Source of the DNA: Prochlorococcus marinus subsp. marinus str. CCMP1375
GTDB taxonomy: Bacteria > Cyanobacteriota > Cyanobacteriia > PCC-6307 > Cyanobiaceae
Length of the DNA: 64,000 nucleotides
Direction: 5' to 3'
Assembly: GCF_000007925.1 (NCBI RefSeq)
Contig: NC_005042.1
Coordinates: 744,001 to 808,000, forward strand
Shown here: positions 48,875-57,198 of the stretch, one piece after another
Layout: every line of letters begins with the position of its first letter
Position numbering within the stretch: position 1 is the stretch's first letter
Position numbers and translations under genes: made by a program
The notes under the pieces: generated by a model
The model's input: only the letters and a program-made list of their open reading frames with translations
Databases searched by the model: none
What the model was told of the DNA's origin: nothing

Positions 48875-49432
48875 CTAACGTGGATCTGTATATCCATCTT
48901 TAGAAGCATCACTATTGTATTCGTTAAAGCTCTTGATAGATATATTGAAATCTGGTGCTTCTAATCCAGAAGCCAAGCTTATTGCAGAATTGATCTTTTC
49001 GATTGGTATTTGTCCTTCTTCATCTAGCAAAATATTACCTTCTCCATCTAGAACTACTAATTGTGGTATTTTTCCATGCCAATAATAAGCAGGGTTGGTA
49101 ATATCATCTGTCATTCCTCTTGATAATTCATCTGTTGTTAAAGGAATAATATCTATTGAAGATGTCCAAAGTAATTTTAGTCCAGATACAACTGGAGCAA
49201 ATTGTTTACTGTTGGCGTCGTCATCAAGATAAAAAACAATAACACTAGTCCTTTTATTATTTAGCGAACTTTCTATTGTTGATTGAGGTGGTACTAATGA
49301 TCCATTTCCGGCATATATTGGGAATATATTTCCGTCAAAACTATTGGTATCTCTTGCTGCAAATGCAGGAGATACTAGTAGAAAGACTAGAGATAGAATA
49401 AGAGTTAAAGCAAAAGAGGTGACTCTATACAT
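48875..49432 (-). CDS. exported thioredoxin-fold protein
   Basis: 185 residues with a signal peptide ending near AFAA (residues about 23-26). The mature part has thioredoxin-like elements (TSVIVFYLDDDANSKQFAPVV near 62-82; WHGKIPQLVVLDGEGNILLD near 118-137 with the cis-Pro region) but no CxxC. Such lumenal thioredoxin-like proteins occur across cyanobacteria, so a thylakoid or periplasmic place is likely and disulfide exchange is not expected. Confidence 0.65.
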   Translation of the reverse strand: MYRVTSFALTLILSLVFLLVSPAFAARDTNSFDGNIFPIYAGNGSLVPPQSTIESSLNNKRTSVIVFYLDDDANSKQFAPVVSGLKLLWTSSIDIIPLTTDELSRGMTDDITNPAYYWHGKIPQLVVLDGEGNILLDEEGQIPIEKINSAISLASGLEAPDFNISIKSFNEYNSDASKDGYTDPR

Positions 49433-49491
49433 TATGTTTAGATGGATAATTTAAATCTATGCTGTAGAGATCTAGAAGTTGAATAAGCGAT

Positions 49492-51120
49492 TTATCTTGA
49501 AATAGTTCTACCCATACCTTGCGCAATACCTCTACCTACTAAACCAATAGCTCGACCTAATACATTTGTTAGCAATACAACCATCAAATCGCCTATATAT
49601 TTCAATAATGATTGAAGTTGCGGCGCCAGAGCATCCCTTGTTTCTATCAAAAGAGTTACTTGCTTTTGCCACCAGCCTAATCTTCGTAAATCATTATCCC
49701 TCGGCTCATTTATAAGGACAGATTCAATATTTCCTTCATTAAACTTAAATAGTTGACGTTTACTTTCATATAGCTGAATGGGATGATCAATAAGATATTG
49801 CCACCTGCGTTGATAATTTAATTGATTACGAAGTTTTTCAAGTTCTCTTGTTGAAATAAGGGATGGCTTTAGGAGATACTCTCTAAGTTCAGGCCATTCT
49901 GAACATGCACTAATTAGTTCTGAACTAATTATTTCAGCTGTACGTATTAACCAATTCATGATCAACATCTCTAATTTTATTAAAGCTCTTGGATCATCTG
50001 GAGGGAGTAGGTTGCCTTCTAATAGTAAAGGCTTATTAAGTATTAAAGAGTCCAGCATTAGAGAGGGGAAAGGTAATTCTTCATCAACTTCATTTAAATC
50101 AATTATCTTTAAAAGTTCTTCTGAAATACTTACAGACTCACCATTTAGAAATAGTCTCGAGTAATTTCCAGTAAAGTCTCTTAATGATTGTTTCCTAAGT
50201 TCAGGTTCTAAGGAGAACCAAGAATCAATATAAGCTTGTTCTTTAGTACTCACATCTTGGAGTTTGATTAACAAATAATCAAGTTGTTGTAAAAGGGTTG
50301 AGAAAAGAAGTACTTGCTTTTCTTGTCTGAGCCCTTGTATAGCAAAGATATTCTTACTTTTATTAGTTATTTTATGCTCAATAGATTCTTTTATATGTTG
50401 ATGAATTTCATTCCATATGGCCTTTGTATTCTTTTCTGGTATTGTTATACTAGTAGAATATGATTTTTTAATATTATATTTATGACTGTTATTTATTGTT
50501 AGCGATGAATTGATAGGAGACCAGAACCAAAGTAATAATGAACGAGCACTTTTAACCTCTCGTCTTCTTGCTCTTATTGCCAATAAAAGCAAGAAATTTT
50601 TATGAGAGGAATGTTCTAGCAAGTCTAATTTGCTAAGTTCCATGTTTGTGTTTTCAAGACTATTTATTAGTAGTTTTTTTCTAAGGTCAAAGACTGGTGC
50701 TTTTTTTATCTGGCTTCCATCAATGGATTCATTGAGTCTTATAACTCTACCTCCACCTAATAGAGTTGATATTGTTTCCTTTACTAATTCAATGTCTGGA
50801 TCTTGAAGGATTCCATCGCATTCAAAATTAAGTATTTGCGATGATCTAATAGTTAGTTTTGTAGGTAATAGCAAAAGTATAGGAGCTTGATTCCATCTCT
50901 TTCTTAGACGTTTCAACTCAAGTATTGTTGTATTTGCATTTTGAACATTTTCTATTGACCAAATGATAAGTGATGGGTGTTTATTTAGGTCTTCCTTTTT
51001 AAGGCAAAATTTTAAATTTAAATCATCAGAACCTAATTGAAGTGATAGTGATTCCCCAAGTAAGTCCGGTGCTAAAAGCAGTACTTGTTTAGGAGCGCCT
51101 TCAATCAATTGATTTGCCAA
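49492..51120 (-). CDS. DUF3685 family protein
   Basis: 542-residue cyanobacterial protein fitting DUF3685. The N-terminal 130 residues look like a response-regulator-type Rossmann domain (QVLLLAPDLLGESLSLQL, then APILLLLPTKL) without a clear phosphoacceptor. The middle is helical, and the C-terminus has a hydrophobic segment (YIGDLMVVLLTNVLGRAIGLV, in part, about 505-525), so it may be membrane-associated. Function unknown. Confidence 0.65.
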   Translation of the reverse strand: MANQLIEGAPKQVLLLAPDLLGESLSLQLGSDDLNLKFCLKKEDLNKHPSLIIWSIENVQNANTTILELKRLRKRWNQAPILLLLPTKLTIRSSQILNFECDGILQDPDIELVKETISTLLGGGRVIRLNESIDGSQIKKAPVFDLRKKLLINSLENTNMELSKLDLLEHSSHKNFLLLLAIRARRREVKSARSLLLWFWSPINSSLTINNSHKYNIKKSYSTSITIPEKNTKAIWNEIHQHIKESIEHKITNKSKNIFAIQGLRQEKQVLLFSTLLQQLDYLLIKLQDVSTKEQAYIDSWFSLEPELRKQSLRDFTGNYSRLFLNGESVSISEELLKIIDLNEVDEELPFPSLMLDSLILNKPLLLEGNLLPPDDPRALIKLEMLIMNWLIRTAEIISSELISACSEWPELREYLLKPSLISTRELEKLRNQLNYQRRWQYLIDHPIQLYESKRQLFKFNEGNIESVLINEPRDNDLRRLGWWQKQVTLLIETRDALAPQLQSLLKYIGDLMVVLLTNVLGRAIGLVGRGIAQGMGRTISR

Positions 51121-51217
51121 ATAGCCTTCAACCTAAAACTTAACTAACTTTCTCCTTCTCTTCCAGTCCTTTTTAGGCTTAATGACTTTTTCTAGATTTA
51201 ATCATTTCGGGAGATTA

Positions 51218-51988
51218 TCAAGCTTGATCCTTATTAGCATTCACTATATCTTGGAGATCTTGGTTTTTAACTACTTTTAAGGCTTCTGCTAAATCAAACG
51301 CCCCATCGTAAAGTGCTCTACCAATAATCAAACCATTAATACCATTTTGTTCTAACGGTAGTATAGAAAGTATATCTGAGATGGAGCCTATCCCTCCCGA
51401 TGCAATGAGGGGGACAGTAGATATTAAAGCTAGTTCTCTAAGAAAATCTAAATTTGGACCCATCAATGTCCCATCAGTAGAAATATCTGTGCAAATAATT
51501 GCCGCGATATTTGTTTGAGAAAATCGTTTTACTAGTTCAGTAGCATCCATTTCGCAATTATTTGTCCATCCTCTAGTTGCAACTTTGCCTTCTTTTGCAT
51601 CTATACCTACAACTATCTTATTGGGATGTTTTTCTGAAAGCTTTTCTATGATATTTGGATTTTCAATCGCAATTGTTCCTAGGATCACTCTATCGACTCC
51701 GAGTTCAATTAAATCCTCAGCTCTTTGGATAGTCCTTATTCCCCCTCCAATTTGAATCGGTATAGATAACTTTTCTTTTATTTTTCTTATTGCCGAGTCA
51801 TTAAGTGGTTCTCCTGTTTTAGCACCATCTAAATCCACTAGATGTAGTCGCTTTGCTCCTAATGTTTGCCATAAAAGTGCTTGCTGGGAAGGATTGTCGT
51901 TAAATTCAGTAACTTCGTTGTAGTCACCTTGGACTAATCGAACGCAGCTGCCTTTTAGTAGATCAATGGCTGGAATAATTTCAATCAC
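51218..51988 (-). CDS. hisA: phosphoribosylformimino-AICAR ribotide isomerase
   Basis: 256-residue TIM-barrel histidine-biosynthesis enzyme. IIPAIDLLKGSCVRLVQGDY (catalytic Asp), HLVDLDGAKTGEP, IGGGIRTIQRAEDLIELGVDRVI in pieces, and GGIGSISDIL. GTG at 51988 is chosen because it starts the protein right at the conserved strand; the frame is open to an ATG at 52024, which would add 12 unconserved residues. Confidence 0.93.
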   Translation of the reverse strand: MIEIIPAIDLLKGSCVRLVQGDYNEVTEFNDNPSQQALLWQTLGAKRLHLVDLDGAKTGEPLNDSAIRKIKEKLSIPIQIGGGIRTIQRAEDLIELGVDRVILGTIAIENPNIIEKLSEKHPNKIVVGIDAKEGKVATRGWTNNCEMDATELVKRFSQTNIAAIICTDISTDGTLMGPNLDFLRELALISTVPLIASGGIGSISDILSILPLEQNGINGLIIGRALYDGAFDLAEALKVVKNQDLQDIVNANKDQA

Positions 51989-52083
51989 AAACAATTTTTC
52001 TTCTTTATATATCCTGCATTGCAAAGGTTTTGTTTGCCAAGCACTTAACGCGCTTCAATAGAAAAGTAATTCGCTTTAACATT

Positions 52084-53001
52084 TTGAAGATCCTTATTAT
52101 GGGAGGCACTCGCTTTGTAGGTAAGGCCTTGTTGGGTAAATTACAAGAACAAGGGCATGACCTAACAATTTTTACTAGAGGAGTGAATTCCCTCCCTTCC
52201 AACGTTAGACATATTCAAGGTGATCGAAATGGAGATGAAATTGAGAAATTAAATGGTCTTAAATTCGATGTAATCATTGATAGTTCCGGGAGGACAAAAG
52301 ATCAAACTAAAAAAGTTTTAGATATTACGGGTCCTCCTGCGAATAGATTTCTCTATGTCAGTTCTGCTGGAATCTATGCAGATAGCGAGACGTTACCATT
52401 AACGGAGGATTCTAAAGTTGACTTAGAGAGTAGGCATATTGGAAAGGCAGAAACAGAGAATTGGCTGAGGTTATCAAAGGTTCCCTTTACTAGTTTTCGA
52501 CCAACATATATTTATGGAGCTGGAAATTACAACCCAATAGAGAAATGGTTCTTTGAACGTATTTTAAATGACCGACCCATACCAATACCTAATGAAGGTA
52601 ATACAATTACTCAACTAGGTCATGTTAATGACCTTGCTGAAGCAATGTCATTATCTTTAGAAAAAGAAGTTTCTAATAATCGTATTTATAATTGCTCGGG
52701 CAAAAAAGCAATTACTTTCAGAGGATTAATTTACTCTTCTGCTTTAGCATGTGGTAAAGACCCTAATGATATTAAACTTTTCTCATTTGATCCTTCTAAA
52801 ATTGATAAAAAAGCACGTAAGATATTCCCTTTAAGACTTAATCATTTTTTTACAGATATTAGTTTGATAGAAAACCATTTAAATTGGTCTCCAAGAATAG
52901 AGTTAAACGAAGGCTTACGTGAAAGCTTTCAGAATGATTATTTAATCAATAAAAATGAAAAGCCAGATTTCAGTTTAGACATTAACTTAATTGGTTATTA
53001 A
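52084..53001 (+). CDS. NAD-dependent epimerase, CSP41-like
   Basis: About 305-residue extended-SDR protein: Rossmann ILIMGGTRFVGKAL at the N-terminus, LYVSSAGIYADS near 95-106, and a C-terminal substrate domain. It resembles cyanobacterial/plastid CSP41-type proteins, linked to RNA or ribosome stability in plants. TTG at 52084 places the start next to the Rossmann strand; the frame is open up to ATG 52030. Its 3' end overlaps pgsA by 20 bases antisense. Confidence 0.82.
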   Translation: MKILIMGGTRFVGKALLGKLQEQGHDLTIFTRGVNSLPSNVRHIQGDRNGDEIEKLNGLKFDVIIDSSGRTKDQTKKVLDITGPPANRFLYVSSAGIYADSETLPLTEDSKVDLESRHIGKAETENWLRLSKVPFTSFRPTYIYGAGNYNPIEKWFFERILNDRPIPIPNEGNTITQLGHVNDLAEAMSLSLEKEVSNNRIYNCSGKKAITFRGLIYSSALACGKDPNDIKLFSFDPSKIDKKARKIFPLRLNHFFTDISLIENHLNWSPRIELNEGLRESFQNDYLINKNEKPDFSLDINLIGY

Positions 53002-53524
53002 CATAGTTATAGGAAGAAAGGATTGCAATAAATAAAGACACCCAGAAAAATATTATGCCAATAACATGAAGGCTTGTTGATAGGTTATAATTAACAAAAG
53101 ATATAGGAGTTAATAATATTACGCTTGAAAAAAGAAGAGATGTTTTAATCTTTCCTAAAATTGAAGCAGGACCACCCCTTCTATCATTGCTCCTCCAGGC
53201 TGTAACAACTAGCTCTCTACTAATTAACAACCAAACTGACCATAATGGAATTACATTGTTCTTGGCCAACCAAATAATTGGTGCCAAAAGCATTATCTTG
53301 TCTGCTAGCGGATCAAGTTGAGCCCCTAGCTTGGATCCTCCGCCTGCTTTTCTTGCTAACCATCCATCCATCCAGTCACTAAAAGCTCCTAACAAAAGTA
53401 ATATCCATGCGACTAATATTTGATCTATAGAAAGTGCTATAAGTATTGGAACCCCTATAAACATTCTGGAAATTGTTATTAAATCAGCTAATTTTCTGTA
53501 AAGGCTAGGTTTTAATACACTCAT
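52982..53524 (-). CDS. pgsA: CDP-diacylglycerol-glycerol-3-phosphate 3-phosphatidyltransferase
   Basis: 180-residue membrane enzyme committing to phosphatidylglycerol, an essential thylakoid lipid. The CDP-alcohol phosphotransferase motif SDWMDGWLARKAGGGSKLGAQLDPLADK (in pieces, about 44-71) carries the D-x2-D-G-x2-A-R-x8-G-x3-D-x3-D pattern. Four to five hydrophobic segments. Convergent overlap with the epimerase gene. Confidence 0.94.
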   Translation of the reverse strand: MSVLKPSLYRKLADLITISRMFIGVPILIALSIDQILVAWILLLLGAFSDWMDGWLARKAGGGSKLGAQLDPLADKIMLLAPIIWLAKNNVIPLWSVWLLISRELVVTAWRSNDRRGGPASILGKIKTSLLFSSVILLTPISFVNYNLSTSLHVIGIIFFWVSLFIAILSSYNYVNNQLS

Positions 53525-53677
53525 TTATTTATTAGAACTTTTTGATTAAGCATTTAGTTAAATATCTCTATTAATTTGTAGCATTTCAGTTCTTATATTA
53601 GCTTTCTTTTACATTATAGTTAAAAAAAAGCGTAAATGGTAGTTTTTATGTAATTATTATAATAAAAATAAAATCAA

Positions 53678-53758
53678 ATGACATCTTTCCTTCTGTTTGT
53701 TTTAGCAGCGTCCTTGGTAGCTATGCTTTACATTGTTCGTCGCCTTGAAGGGAATTAA
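53678..53758 (+). CDS. single-span membrane peptide (26 aa)
   Basis: MTSFLLFVLAASLVAMLYIV followed by RRLEGN and TAA. One hydrophobic span ends in two arginines, as in small photosystem, cytochrome b6f or NDH-1 subunits, but it matches none that I can name. A TATAAT (53658-53663) lies 14 bases before the ATG, implying a very short leader. No clear ribosome-binding site. Confidence 0.5.
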   Translation: MTSFLLFVLAASLVAMLYIVRRLEGN

Positions 53759-53809
53759 TTTTATGTAGTTAGGAATTCTTATCTTTTATACATAGTTTAC
53801 CTTCTAAAT

Positions 53810-54394
53810 ATGAATAGACTAAAATTAAACCCTGGCGTTGATCTTAAACTTTCTATTGCAGAATTTGCTCGTAAAAATAATATAAATGGTTTTATAGTTG
53901 GTGTTGTTGGTGACCTTTCTAAGGCAGTAGTTCAATGCCCTAAAAATAAAACAAAGACTTCTTTTGATGGAACACTTGAAATAATAAGTTTAAATGGAAC
54001 TATCTCACCAGAAAGTGTCCATTTGCATTTAGCTATTTCAGATGGAGACTGTCGTGTATGGGGAGGGCACTTGGAGCAAGGAGCAATCGTACTTAAGGGA
54101 GCAGATATTCTAATAAACTCTCAGGAGAGCAAACTTACAACTACCAATTTGACTTCATTTGTCCTTGAAGTAGCAACTCTACCTAATTGTCCATGGTCTA
54201 ATAATATAAAAAAAATTCTTTCTACTAATAAAATACCTCACAAAATTATTAATATAAATAGTGACGCAAATTTCGAATCTATTAAAAAGAGAAGTGGTAG
54301 TTCTACCTTTCCACAAATATTTCTAGATGGTGTTTTCCGAGGAGGATATGATGATTTCTTGGAACTATATCAAAAAGGTGATCTCTATAAATAA
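53810..54394 (+). CDS. PPC/DUF296 domain fused to glutaredoxin
   Basis: 194 residues with two domains. Residues 1-105 are a PPC (DUF296) domain: INGFIVGVVGDLSKAVVQ, and VHLHLAISDGDCRVWGGHL with the conserved HLH and GGHL. Residues 116-194 are a glutaredoxin: CPWS at 127-130 (one active-site Cys, monothiol-like), cis-Pro in STFPQIFLDG (165-174) and GGYDD. PPC domains occur in DNA-binding proteins and as stand-alone metal-binding trimers. The fusion could join redox or Fe-S/glutathione chemistry to a PPC oligomer (inference). Confidence 0.82.
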   Translation: MNRLKLNPGVDLKLSIAEFARKNNINGFIVGVVGDLSKAVVQCPKNKTKTSFDGTLEIISLNGTISPESVHLHLAISDGDCRVWGGHLEQGAIVLKGADILINSQESKLTTTNLTSFVLEVATLPNCPWSNNIKKILSTNKIPHKIININSDANFESIKKRSGSSTFPQIFLDGVFRGGYDDFLELYQKGDLYK

Positions 54395-54397
54395 TAA

Positions 54398-54643
54398 ATG
54401 AATTTACATTTATCAAGTTTTACTAAGAATCATTATTGGGATTCAAAACCTAAATGGTGTCAGCCATGGTCAATTATAATTACAGGAGTTTTATCTATAA
54501 TAATTATATTTGTAACCTTTAAAAATTTCTGGCTTACTATTATTGCTTCTTTTTTAATTACTTTGTGGTGGATTTTATTTTTATTTATAGCACCTATGAT
54601 TTATAACATCGAGCTTGTTCAGAGCGAAAAAGATGAAGAATAA
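54398..54643 (+). CDS. small two-span membrane protein (81 aa)
   Basis: 81 residues: a Trp-rich lead (WDSKPKWCQPWSI), two hydrophobic segments (about 26-42 and 45-68) and an acidic tail. It begins three bases after the PPC-glutaredoxin gene and its end overlaps the acetyltransferase start by 11 bases, so the three form an operon. Conserved-looking among cyanobacteria, role unknown. Confidence 0.65.
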   Translation: MNLHLSSFTKNHYWDSKPKWCQPWSIIITGVLSIIIIFVTFKNFWLTIIASFLITLWWILFLFIAPMIYNIELVQSEKDEE

Positions 54644-55523
54644 AGACTTTAATATAAGAAAATTATTAGTAGATGACATAGATACTGTTACAAACTGGGC
54701 TAGAAATGAGGGTTTTGCTCCTGGTCTAGGTGATGTTGACATATATAGAAATACTGATAACCAAGGCCTATGGATTGGGTCCATAAATGACAAGCCTATA
54801 GGATGTATTGCTGGTATAAAATATAATCAACTTTATGGTTTCTTGGGTTTATTCATTATAGATAAGATATATAGAGGTAATGGATATGGGGTTCAATTAT
54901 GGAGGCACGTTTTAAATAAGCTAGACACAATAGATTGTATTGGTATAGAAGCAGCACTTGATCGAATAAATGATTATGAGAAATGGGGGTTTAAATCATC
55001 TTCTATAACTACTCGATGGCAAATATCTTGCTTTAATCAAAGTCTTAATATAACTAACTATGATTTTTATTCTAAGAAATACATTCTCCTGGAAGGTTCT
55101 GAGATTCCTCAAGATATGATACAGGAATACGATAAAAATAAAGAATATACTCCTAGACCTCATTTTCTTTCTGATTGGCTTTCACACCAATCTGGAACAG
55201 TCCTAGCTCTAGTGAATAAAAAAGGTCTATGCGTAGGCTTTAGCAGAATTAGACCTTGTTTACTTAGAAATGGTTCAGGATATCGTATCGGACCTTTAAT
55301 AGCAGATACACCCGATCTTGCGTCTTATCTTTTAAGCAATCTAACAAGTCACTATTCAGGTGTGATTCTAATAGATTCTCCTGGACGAAATACAGAATCA
55401 AACAAATTATTTAGGTCGCTCAATTTCGAGCCTATTTCGCATACTGTGAGGATGTATAGAGGCAATCAGCCTTCAATTTCAATGAGGGAAATATATGGCT
55501 TGGCTTGTCTTGAGTTGGGTTAG
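54633..55523 (+). CDS. GNAT-family N-acetyltransferase (two-domain)
   Basis: 296 residues from ATG 54633. The first half is a GNAT domain: IRKLLVDDIDTVTNWARNEG, GFLGLFIIDKIYRGNGYGVQLWRHVL with the acetyl-CoA loop (RGNGYG). The second half (about 150-296) resembles the C-terminal YitH/HolE-type acetyltransferase-like domain ending SISMREIYGLACLELG. Substrate unknown. A TTG start at 54615 is possible but less likely. Confidence 0.78.
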   Translation: MKNKDFNIRKLLVDDIDTVTNWARNEGFAPGLGDVDIYRNTDNQGLWIGSINDKPIGCIAGIKYNQLYGFLGLFIIDKIYRGNGYGVQLWRHVLNKLDTIDCIGIEAALDRINDYEKWGFKSSSITTRWQISCFNQSLNITNYDFYSKKYILLEGSEIPQDMIQEYDKNKEYTPRPHFLSDWLSHQSGTVLALVNKKGLCVGFSRIRPCLLRNGSGYRIGPLIADTPDLASYLLSNLTSHYSGVILIDSPGRNTESNKLFRSLNFEPISHTVRMYRGNQPSISMREIYGLACLELG

Positions 55524-55555
55524 TATTTATATAAAGTAAATCACATATTAGTTTT

Positions 55556-55744
55556 TTAGTTATTACGTAAGCCTTTTTTTTCTTGGCTAAGTTCATTCTC
55601 TAATTGTTTAATTAACCTAGATACAAGCGATTGGAATTCCGGCTGACAGCCTTTAAATGCAGCTTTGTGGCGAATAGATTCATTTCTTGTTCTTAGGTCC
55701 GTAAGCATTAGCTGCAATGAATCGATCTTAGGATTTGTTTCCAT
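55556..55744 (-). CDS. small hypothetical protein (62 aa)
   Basis: 62 residues, mostly helical and charged (LQLMLTDLRTRNESIRHKAA, then VSRLIKQLENELSQEKKG), one Cys. It has the look of a small soluble coiled-coil protein. It is the last gene before the SDR-like gene on this strand, 19 bases apart. No family recognised. Confidence 0.6.
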   Translation of the reverse strand: METNPKIDSLQLMLTDLRTRNESIRHKAAFKGCQPEFQSLVSRLIKQLENELSQEKKGLRNN

Positions 55745-55763
55745 CTTTATTTTTATGGTGTAA

Positions 55764-56441
55764 TTAATTTCCTACGATATTAAAGCCTTTAATAGCTTCT
55801 TTCATAGAGATTCTTTTATTTTCTTCATTACTAGTTATTTCTATAATATTACCTATTGAAGAAGTTGTTTTCAGTGCTTCTATGCATGATTTTGCAACTA
55901 ATCGTCTTGGTATGGAACCTTCTTCTTGTCTTTTACTACTTGTATATTTTATAGATTGTTTATTCAGATTATCTTCTGTTTCGTTAAGCCCACCAGGTCT
56001 AATGATAGTCCAATCTATTCCACTGTTTATTAACTTCTGTTCTCCTACTTTTTTCCAAAGTAATATAAGTCCAAATAGATTTAATGGATGAAATAGCTTA
56101 CCTACGCATAGTGAACTGACTAAAATAATTCGCTTTACTCCCACTCGCTGACAACTTTCTACTTGCTGAGCAACACCGCAGGCATCAATTTTAGCTGGTC
56201 CAGTAAGGTCAATACTAGGCCTGGCACCTGTAGCTATAAAAAGAGTGTCTATTGCATTTAAAGCTTGATCTAGCTCTTCTTTATTGAAACCAGATAATCT
56301 ATTGATTTGACATGATTCCAAAGTAGAGGGAATAGTGGAATTTTTTCTTGTTATTAAACTAACTGTGTAGTTACTTTTGAGAGCTTCTTCGGCTATTCTA
56401 AAACCGGTTTTGCCAGAGGCACCACTTACAGCAATCTTCAC
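55764..56441 (-). CDS. NAD(P)-binding SDR-like protein
   Basis: 225-residue atypical SDR: VSGASGKTGFRIAEEALKS (NAD(P)-binding, residues 4-22), LFIATGARPSIDLTGPAKIDACG in pieces (about 66-88) and WTIIRPGGLNE near 144-154. It resembles plastid/cyanobacterial NAD(P)H-binding proteins near the Tic62/Ycf39 group; exact function unknown. Confidence 0.78.
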   Translation of the reverse strand: MKIAVSGASGKTGFRIAEEALKSNYTVSLITRKNSTIPSTLESCQINRLSGFNKEELDQALNAIDTLFIATGARPSIDLTGPAKIDACGVAQQVESCQRVGVKRIILVSSLCVGKLFHPLNLFGLILLWKKVGEQKLINSGIDWTIIRPGGLNETEDNLNKQSIKYTSSKRQEEGSIPRRLVAKSCIEALKTTSSIGNIIEITSNEENKRISMKEAIKGFNIVGN

Positions 56442-56524
56442 TTTTTATCAAATAGCTAAACATTATTAGACATATTAACTTTATTTTGTTTCTACTGTGA
56501 TTAAATATTTTGTAAATGTCATTA

Positions 56525-57178
56525 TTAGGCTTTTTTACATAATATACCTTTTTTACGACTTGGGAATAGTTCCTTACATAACTCACACTTTGTTCCATTA
56601 CACCCTCTTGCACTACAGTATTCGCGCCCATAAAAAATTATCTGTAGATGTAACTTATTCCATTGATCTTTGGGGAATATTCTTTTGAGGTCTACCTCAG
56701 TTTGTTTCACACTTTTACCAGAGGTTAGTCCCCATCTTTGAGCTAACCTATGAATATGAGTATCAACAGGAAAAGAAGGTTCTCCAAATGCTTGCGCCAT
56801 GACAACACTAGCTGTTTTATGGCCAACCCCTGGAAATGACTCGAGTATTTCAAAACCCTTTGGCACAATATTATTGAACTCTCTAGCGATACTTTTTGAT
56901 AGGTTATATATATTTTTAGATTTTGTTTTAGCGAGTCCAAGCTGTTTTATACATTCATAAATACCTTTTTGTCCTAAATTGTATAAATCTTTAGCATTAT
57001 CACCCCTCTTAAATAATTCTGGAGTTATTTCGTTGACTTTTTTATCTGTAGATTGTGCACTTAGCAGAACTGCTACAAGTAAGGTATAAGTATTAGTATG
57101 ATATAAGGGAATAGGTGGATTAGGATATTTCTCATCTAGCCTTGTCATTATCAATTTTGCTCTTTGCAGTTGGTTCAT
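56525..57178 (-). CDS. nth: endonuclease III
   Basis: 217-residue base-excision DNA glycosylase/AP lyase for oxidised pyrimidines. Helix-hairpin-helix LESFPGVGHKTASVVMAQAFG (in part, about 107-127) with catalytic Lys, catalytic Asp in FPVDTHIHRLAQRWGL, and the C-terminal [4Fe-4S] cluster C-x6-C-x2-C-x5-C (CSARGCNGTKCELC region, about 187-200). Divergent from the FutC-like gene, with only 20 bases between start codons. Confidence 0.94.
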   Translation of the reverse strand: MNQLQRAKLIMTRLDEKYPNPPIPLYHTNTYTLLVAVLLSAQSTDKKVNEITPELFKRGDNAKDLYNLGQKGIYECIKQLGLAKTKSKNIYNLSKSIAREFNNIVPKGFEILESFPGVGHKTASVVMAQAFGEPSFPVDTHIHRLAQRWGLTSGKSVKQTEVDLKRIFPKDQWNKLHLQIIFYGREYCSARGCNGTKCELCKELFPSRKKGILCKKA

Positions 57179-57198
57179 GTTATTTGCTCCCTTAAACC

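Noticed and set aside
51989-52083. Extended N-termini for hisA (to 52024) and the epimerase (from 52030)
   Set aside because: Added residues are unconserved-looking; the conserved first strands begin at 51988 and 52084.
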